Shown here: positions 60,431 to 64,000 of the stretch, piece after piece
Position numbering within the stretch: the stretch's first letter is position 1
Layout of the letters: the number at the start of each line of letters is the position of its first letter
Assembly (NCBI RefSeq): GCF_007828045.1
Contig: NZ_VITN01000006.1
Location: forward strand, 1 to 64,000
Source: Nitrospirillum amazonense
Lineage (GTDB): Bacteria; Pseudomonadota; Alphaproteobacteria; Azospirillales; Azospirillaceae
Reading direction: 5' to 3'
DNA length: 64,000 nt
The notes under the pieces: generated by a model
Told to the model about the DNA's origin: nothing
Database searches by the model: none
Seen by the model: the letters and a program-made list of their open reading frames with translations, nothing else
Position numbers and translations under genes: made by a program

Positions 60431-61948
60431 ATGACCGGCATTCCCACCGCCGCCCCCCACACCGTCACCGGGGACACCCTGGCGGCCTTCAAGGCCGCGC
60501 AGGGCCAGCGCCTGGCTGGCGACGACCTCGCCAAGTCCACCTTCACCCAGTCCGGCAACCCCACCTCGGGCCTCACCTTCTATGACCTGGAGCCCGGGGC
60601 GAAGCTGCTCTACCCGGTGCTGACGCCACTGCGCAACAGCATCCCCCGCGTCTCTGGTCGGGGCGGCATCCAGGCCAACTGGAAAGCCATCACCGGCGTC
60701 AACACCACCGGCGTGCGGGCCGGTGTGTCCGGCGGCAACCGGGGTGGCGTCATCGCCGTCCGTACCCAGGACATGAACGCCGTCTATCGCGGCCTGGGCC
60801 TGGAGGCCAGCGTCGACTTCGAGGCCGACTACGCCGCCGAGGGCCTGGACGATGTTCGGGCGCTGGCGGTGCAGAACCTGCTGGAAAGCCTGATGATCCA
60901 GGAAGAGCAGATGATCCTGGGCGGCAACGCCTCGGTGGCGCTGGGCACCACGGCCACGCCGCTGGTCACCGCGGCCAACGGCGGCGGCGCGCTGGCGGCC
61001 GGCACTTGGTCCGTCATCGCCGTCGGCTTGACGCTGGAAGGCTATCTGAATGGCTCGGTCATCGGCGGCATCCAGGGCCAGATGACCCGCACCAATGCCG
61101 ACGGTTCCAGCGACCAGTTCGGCGGTGGTGCCGCCAAGCCGTCCACCGCCGCCAGCGGCACCACCACCGGCTCGGCCGGCAGTCTGGCGGTCACCGTGGC
61201 GCCGCTGGCGGGTGCGGTTGCCTATGCCTGGTTCTGGGGGGCCGCCGGGGCGGAGAAGCTGGGCGCCATCACCACCATCAACTCCGTTGTCATCACCGAC
61301 CTGGCGGCGGGCACCCAGACGGCCGCCAGCCTGGGTGGCGGTGACAACAGCCAGAACAGCCTGTCCTTCGACGGTCTGCTGTACCAGGCGTTCAAGGGCG
61401 GCTCCAACGCCTATGTCCAGGTCATGCCCACGGGCGCGGCCGGTACCGGCACGCCGCTGACCGCGGACGGCGCCGGCGGTATCGTGGAGATCGAGGCGGC
61501 GCTGAAGGCCTTCTGGGACAATTACCGCCTGTCTCCCCAGGAAATCTGGGTCAGCAGCCAGGAGGCGCAGACCATCAGCCGCAAGATCCTGACCGGCACC
61601 GCCAATTCGGCCCAGCGCTTCGTCTTCAACACCGATCAGGCCCTGCTGGGCGGCGGCGTCATGGTGCGCACCTACCTCAACCGTTACAGCATGGTGGGCG
61701 GCCAGACGCTGGACATCAAGGTGCACCCCAACATGCCGGCCGGCACCATCCTGTTCCGCACCATGCGACTGCCCTATCCCCTGGCCAACGTCACCAACGT
61801 GACGCAGATGCGCATGCGGCGCGACTACTACCAGATCGAATGGCCGCTGCGCACCCGGCGGTACGAGTACGGCGTCTATTGCGATGGCGTGCTGCAGAAC
61901 TACTTCCCGCCCGCTTTCGGCGTCATCACCAACATTGCCAACGGCTGA
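60431..61948 (+). CDS. Major capsid protein
   Basis: 505 residues. N-arm (AAFKAAQGQRLAGDDLAKST), HK97-like features LRNSIPRVSGRGGIQANWKAITG, a long middle insertion with beta character (ALAAGTWSVIAVGLTLEGYLNG and QFGGGAAKPSTAASGTTTGS; about residues 185-310), then KAFWDNYRLSPQEIWVSSQEAQTISRKIL, GGQTLDIKVHPNMPAGTILF and VTQMRMRRDYYQIEWPLRTR. The insertion is probably a surface-exposed immunoglobulin- or fibronectin-like decoration domain. TTGGAG precedes the start. Confidence 0.87.
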   Translation: MTGIPTAAPHTVTGDTLAAFKAAQGQRLAGDDLAKSTFTQSGNPTSGLTFYDLEPGAKLLYPVLTPLRNSIPRVSGRGGIQANWKAITGVNTTGVRAGVSGGNRGGVIAVRTQDMNAVYRGLGLEASVDFEADYAAEGLDDVRALAVQNLLESLMIQEEQMILGGNASVALGTTATPLVTAANGGGALAAGTWSVIAVGLTLEGYLNGSVIGGIQGQMTRTNADGSSDQFGGGAAKPSTAASGTTTGSAGSLAVTVAPLAGAVAYAWFWGAAGAEKLGAITTINSVVITDLAAGTQTAASLGGGDNSQNSLSFDGLLYQAFKGGSNAYVQVMPTGAAGTGTPLTADGAGGIVEIEAALKAFWDNYRLSPQEIWVSSQEAQTISRKILTGTANSAQRFVFNTDQALLGGGVMVRTYLNRYSMVGGQTLDIKVHPNMPAGTILFRTMRLPYPLANVTNVTQMRMRRDYYQIEWPLRTRRYEYGVYCDGVLQNYFPPAFGVITNIANG

Positions 61949-62002
61949 CGCGGGCCGGGCGGGGCCGACACACCAGCCCCGCCCCTTCGGAGGTTGCTGC
62001 CC

Positions 62003-62587
62003 ATGGACGACACCACGCCGTTTACTGACGTGTCCCTAACCGACGTGGCCACGGTCAAGGCTTGGTTCAGCCCGCCCTTGACCAGCACGGCGGACGATGC
62101 CCTGTTGACGCGGTTGATCCAGGCGGAAAGCGGCTTCATCCGCGCCTGGCTGGGGCGTGACCCATCGTTGGCCACCTATACCCAAACCCTGGACGGCAGC
62201 GGCAACGCCGTGCTGCCGCTGCCCCATTACCCCGTGACCGGGGTAATGGCGGTGGCGGTGGATGGGGTGCCGGTCCCGGCCCAGCCGGCGGGCCAGCCCC
62301 TGGCCTACGGCTATGCCTATGACGACACCGGCCTGGTGCTGACCGGTGGCATCTTCCCCCGGGGGCGCCGGCGGGTCGTCGTTACCTGGACGGCCGGCTA
62401 CGATCCCCTGCCGGCCATCCTGCAACAGGCCTGCGTGGAACTGGTGGCCCTGCGCTATCGCGAACGCGACCGGGTCGGCCTGGTCTCCAAGGCCCACGGC
62501 GGGGAAACCACCAGCTACCTGCAAAAGGAAATGCCGGACAGCCTGGTGGCCGCCTTGACCCCCTACCGCCGCGTGGTGCCGCTGTGA
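62003..62587 (+). CDS. Head-tail connector protein (gp6-like)
   Basis: 194 residues. TDVATVKAWFSPPLTSTADDALLTRLIQAESGFIRAWLG is the helical N-terminus typical of connector adaptors, followed by ALPHYPVTG-type strands, GRRRVVVTWTAGYDPLPAILQQACVELVALRYRERDRVG and KEMPDSLVAALTPYRRV. It joins the portal to the tail. CGGAGG supports the start, and the last 4 bp overlap the next gene. Confidence 0.85.
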   Translation: MDDTTPFTDVSLTDVATVKAWFSPPLTSTADDALLTRLIQAESGFIRAWLGRDPSLATYTQTLDGSGNAVLPLPHYPVTGVMAVAVDGVPVPAQPAGQPLAYGYAYDDTGLVLTGGIFPRGRRRVVVTWTAGYDPLPAILQQACVELVALRYRERDRVGLVSKAHGGETTSYLQKEMPDSLVAALTPYRRVVPL

Positions 62588-63093
62588 GCGGCGGACTTGT
62601 TGACGCCGGTGGGCTGGAGCGGCTGCGGGACCGCTTGGCCGGCCTGCCCGCAGTGATCGCGGCTACCCTGGCGGACGGTATGCGGGTCCAGGCGCAAGCG
62701 CTGGCCGCCGCCGCGGGTGCCCGCTTGGATGGCCAGGTGAAGGGGGGGACCGGCACACTCAGCCGGGCCCTCATTCCCACGCTGACGGTCAACGGCCTGG
62801 CGGCGACGGCGGGCGTGACAGTGGACGAGGCCTCGCCCGCCGCCGCTTACGCCGCCTTCCAGGAATATGGCTTTCACGGCACGGAATCCGTGCGCGCCCA
62901 CCTGCGGACCATCACCCAGGCCTTCGGCCGGTCCATCGCCCCGGTCAGCGTCCCGGTCCACGCCTACGACCGCCGGGTGGACTATGACGGCCATCCCTTC
63001 CTGGCGCCGACCCTAGCGGATCACACGGACAGCATGCGTGCCGCCGTGGCCGATGCCATCAGCGCGGCCGTCACCAATCAGCTCAGTTCTTGA
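62584..63093 (+). CDS. HK97 gp10-like head-tail joining protein
   Basis: 169 residues with a GTG start, coupled by a 4-bp overlap. LERLRDRLAGLPAVIAATLADGMRVQAQALAAAAGARL, then AAAYAAFQEYGFHGTESVRA and the C-terminal DYDGHPFLAPTLADHTDSMRAAVADAI match the gp10-like pattern. It contributes to the tail-completion complex. Confidence 0.83.
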   Translation: MSGGLVDAGGLERLRDRLAGLPAVIAATLADGMRVQAQALAAAAGARLDGQVKGGTGTLSRALIPTLTVNGLAATAGVTVDEASPAAAYAAFQEYGFHGTESVRAHLRTITQAFGRSIAPVSVPVHAYDRRVDYDGHPFLAPTLADHTDSMRAAVADAISAAVTNQLSS

Positions 63094-63107
63094 AACCAGG
63101 ATCCATC

Positions 63108-63530
63108 ATGGCCCGTGAGGATATCCACGCCGCCCTGTTCGCCCGGCTGACGGCGGCGGCCCCTTTCGCCACCGCCAGCCGCCGCGTACGGCTGTGGAAC
63201 GACCTGTCACCGGCGCAGCAGCCGGCCCTGTTCCTGATGAGCCGGGGGGAGGAGGTGACGCGCCGCGACACCCTGCCCGCCCACCGCGTGCTGCGGGTGG
63301 ACATCCTGCTCTACGCCCAGGCGCCGGATGACGAGACCGCCGGCGCCGTGGTGTTGAACCCCCTGTTGGACGCGGTGGAGGCGGCCCTGCGCCCGCCGCC
63401 CGGCCAGGATAAGCAGACCCTGGGCGGGTTGGTCCACGACTGCTGGATTGAAGGGCAGGTGACCACGGACGAGGGGGCCCTGGGTTCCCAGGCGGTGGCC
63501 ATCGTGCCGCTGCACCTGCTTATTCCCTAA
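63108..63530 (+). CDS. Tail terminator-like protein (DUF3168-type)
   Basis: 140 residues from the ATG at 63108. IHAALFARLTAAAPFATASRR, LWNDLSPAQQPALFLMSRGEEVTRR, LRVDILLYAQAPDDETAGAVVLNPLLDAVEAALRPPP and AIVPLHLLIP match DUF3168-type tail terminators that cap the tail tube. An upstream TTG in the same frame overlaps the previous gene. Confidence 0.83.
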   Translation: MAREDIHAALFARLTAAAPFATASRRVRLWNDLSPAQQPALFLMSRGEEVTRRDTLPAHRVLRVDILLYAQAPDDETAGAVVLNPLLDAVEAALRPPPGQDKQTLGGLVHDCWIEGQVTTDEGALGSQAVAIVPLHLLIP

Positions 63531-63551
63531 TCGTTATCAAGGATGCTTGCC

Positions 63552-63773
63552 ATGACCGATGCCGATGCGCCGGCCGATACGGCCGCCGCCGCTGAACCCT
63601 TGCCCGTTTCCGCGCCGGTCCCCTGTAACTGGCCGGAACGGCTGGAGCGGGCGGTGGCCGCCTGGCTGGCGGAGGAAATCCACAACTCGCCCGTGGCGCG
63701 GGTGACCGACGCCTACAACCACCTTGTCACCACCCTGGACGGGCTGAAGGCCCGCATCCTGCAGGAGATCTGA
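63552..63773 (+). CDS. Small phage tail-region protein
   Basis: 73 residues. AAGGA lies 8 nt before the ATG at 63552. An Ala/Pro-rich start is followed by WPERLERAVAAWLAEEIHNSPVARVTDAYNHLVTTLDGLKARILQEI, an alpha-helical domain. It may be a tail chaperone or assembly factor by position. No family is recognised. Confidence 0.6.
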   Translation: MTDADAPADTAAAAEPLPVSAPVPCNWPERLERAVAAWLAEEIHNSPVARVTDAYNHLVTTLDGLKARILQEI

Positions 63774-63777
63774 TCCC

Positions 63778-64000
63778 ATGCCCCAATATTCCTTCGGTGC
63801 CGGCTCCCTGTTCGGCACGCCCGTCGGCGTGGCCAACGCGACCCCTGTCCAGTTCGGCACCCTGCAGTCCGTCTCCGTGGATATCGATTTCACGCTCAAG
63901 GAGCTGTACGGCCAGAACCAGTTCCCGGTGTCCGTCGCCCGGGGCCAGGCCAAGATCCAGGGCAAGGCCAAGACCGGCCAGATCCAGGGCGCCCTGTTCA
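63778..64000 (+). CDS. Phage tail tube protein (partial, runs off the window)
   Basis: 74 residues visible: MPQYSFGAGSLFGTPVGVAN, then TPVQFGTLQSVSVDIDFTLK and ELYGQNQFPVSVARGQAKIQ, the beginning of a tail-tube-type protein with the ELYGQNQFPVxVARG segment. It starts 4 bp after the previous stop. The rest lies beyond the right edge. Confidence 0.75.
   Translation, partial: MPQYSFGAGSLFGTPVGVANATPVQFGTLQSVSVDIDFTLKELYGQNQFPVSVARGQAKIQGKAKTGQIQGALF

Larger units (their letters stand above)
46289..64000 (+). mobile_element. Incomplete prophage / phage-derived element (continues past the right edge)
   Basis: Repressor, early-type small genes, terminase small and large subunits, portal, protease, capsid, connectors, tail terminator and tail tube are arranged in the order of a siphovirus-type head module. 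Interspersed are toxin-immunity cassettes and an IS remnant. No integrase or att site is seen, so a defective prophage, a tailocin-like or GTA-like remnant and a complete phage cut by the window edge all remain possible. The left boundary is approximate. Confidence 0.75.

Overview
The window is a high-GC (about two-thirds G+C) chromosomal segment of an alphaproteobacterium. A free-living member of the Rhodospirillales (Azospirillum, Niveispirillum or Nitrospirillum type) is likely, because CheY/CheZ, BigR-type sulfide control, TonB receptors, GcvA-like and WYL regulators and a Gram-negative envelope gene set occur together. No rRNA or other taxonomic marker is present, so this placement is an inference.

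Positions 1-91 carry the 3' end (domains V and VI) of a group II intron. From 238 to about 45.8 kb the window is ordinary chromosome: stress and secreted proteins (OsmC, a ClpP-like secreted protein, a FecR/DUF6600 surface protein, small secreted His-rich and Pro-rich proteins), an alpha-galactosidase, a BigR/SqrR-controlled persulfide operon (two YeeE/YedE halves plus a persulfide dioxygenase), a ClC channel, two TPR-glycosyltransferase paralogues with an orphan DUF2282 (bufferin-type) precursor between them, two copies of a small cassette encoding a membrane protein and an XRE regulator, cheY-cheZ, a GT1 glycosyltransferase, an FKBP isomerase, a beta-propeller/GGDEF diguanylate cyclase, a crotonase, murA, dcd, tRNA-Thr(GGT), a DUF2252 protein and a TonB-dependent receptor.

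From about 46 kb to the right edge lies an incomplete prophage or phage-derived element. An XRE repressor with TACCCT operator sites sits between divergent transcription units. Early-type small genes are followed by two tandem toxin cassettes, the small and large terminase subunits, a third toxin with an Imm42-like immunity protein, an IS1380-family remnant, an orphan possible immunity gene, then portal, prohead protease, major capsid, head-tail connectors, tail terminator and tail tube. No integrase, lysis module or att site is visible here.

The most interesting part is 48.2-52.6 kb. Two proteins share a collinear 170-residue N-terminal module (114 of 170 identical by my count) that ends in a DQPRDxxGRWT linker and then carries unrelated C-terminal domains. 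Each is followed by candidate immunity genes and then by a 101-bp repeat holding a consensus sigma70 promoter and a hairpin terminator. The first C-terminal domain looks like a lysozyme-type peptidoglycan hydrolase. Its neighbours are two secreted proteins, one of them a shortened homologue of the toxin domain. The second toxin is followed by a cytosolic acidic repeat protein. A third modular protein with a related linker sits between terminase and portal. This resembles a polymorphic-toxin system whose cassettes multiply and swap tips inside a phage packaging and head region.
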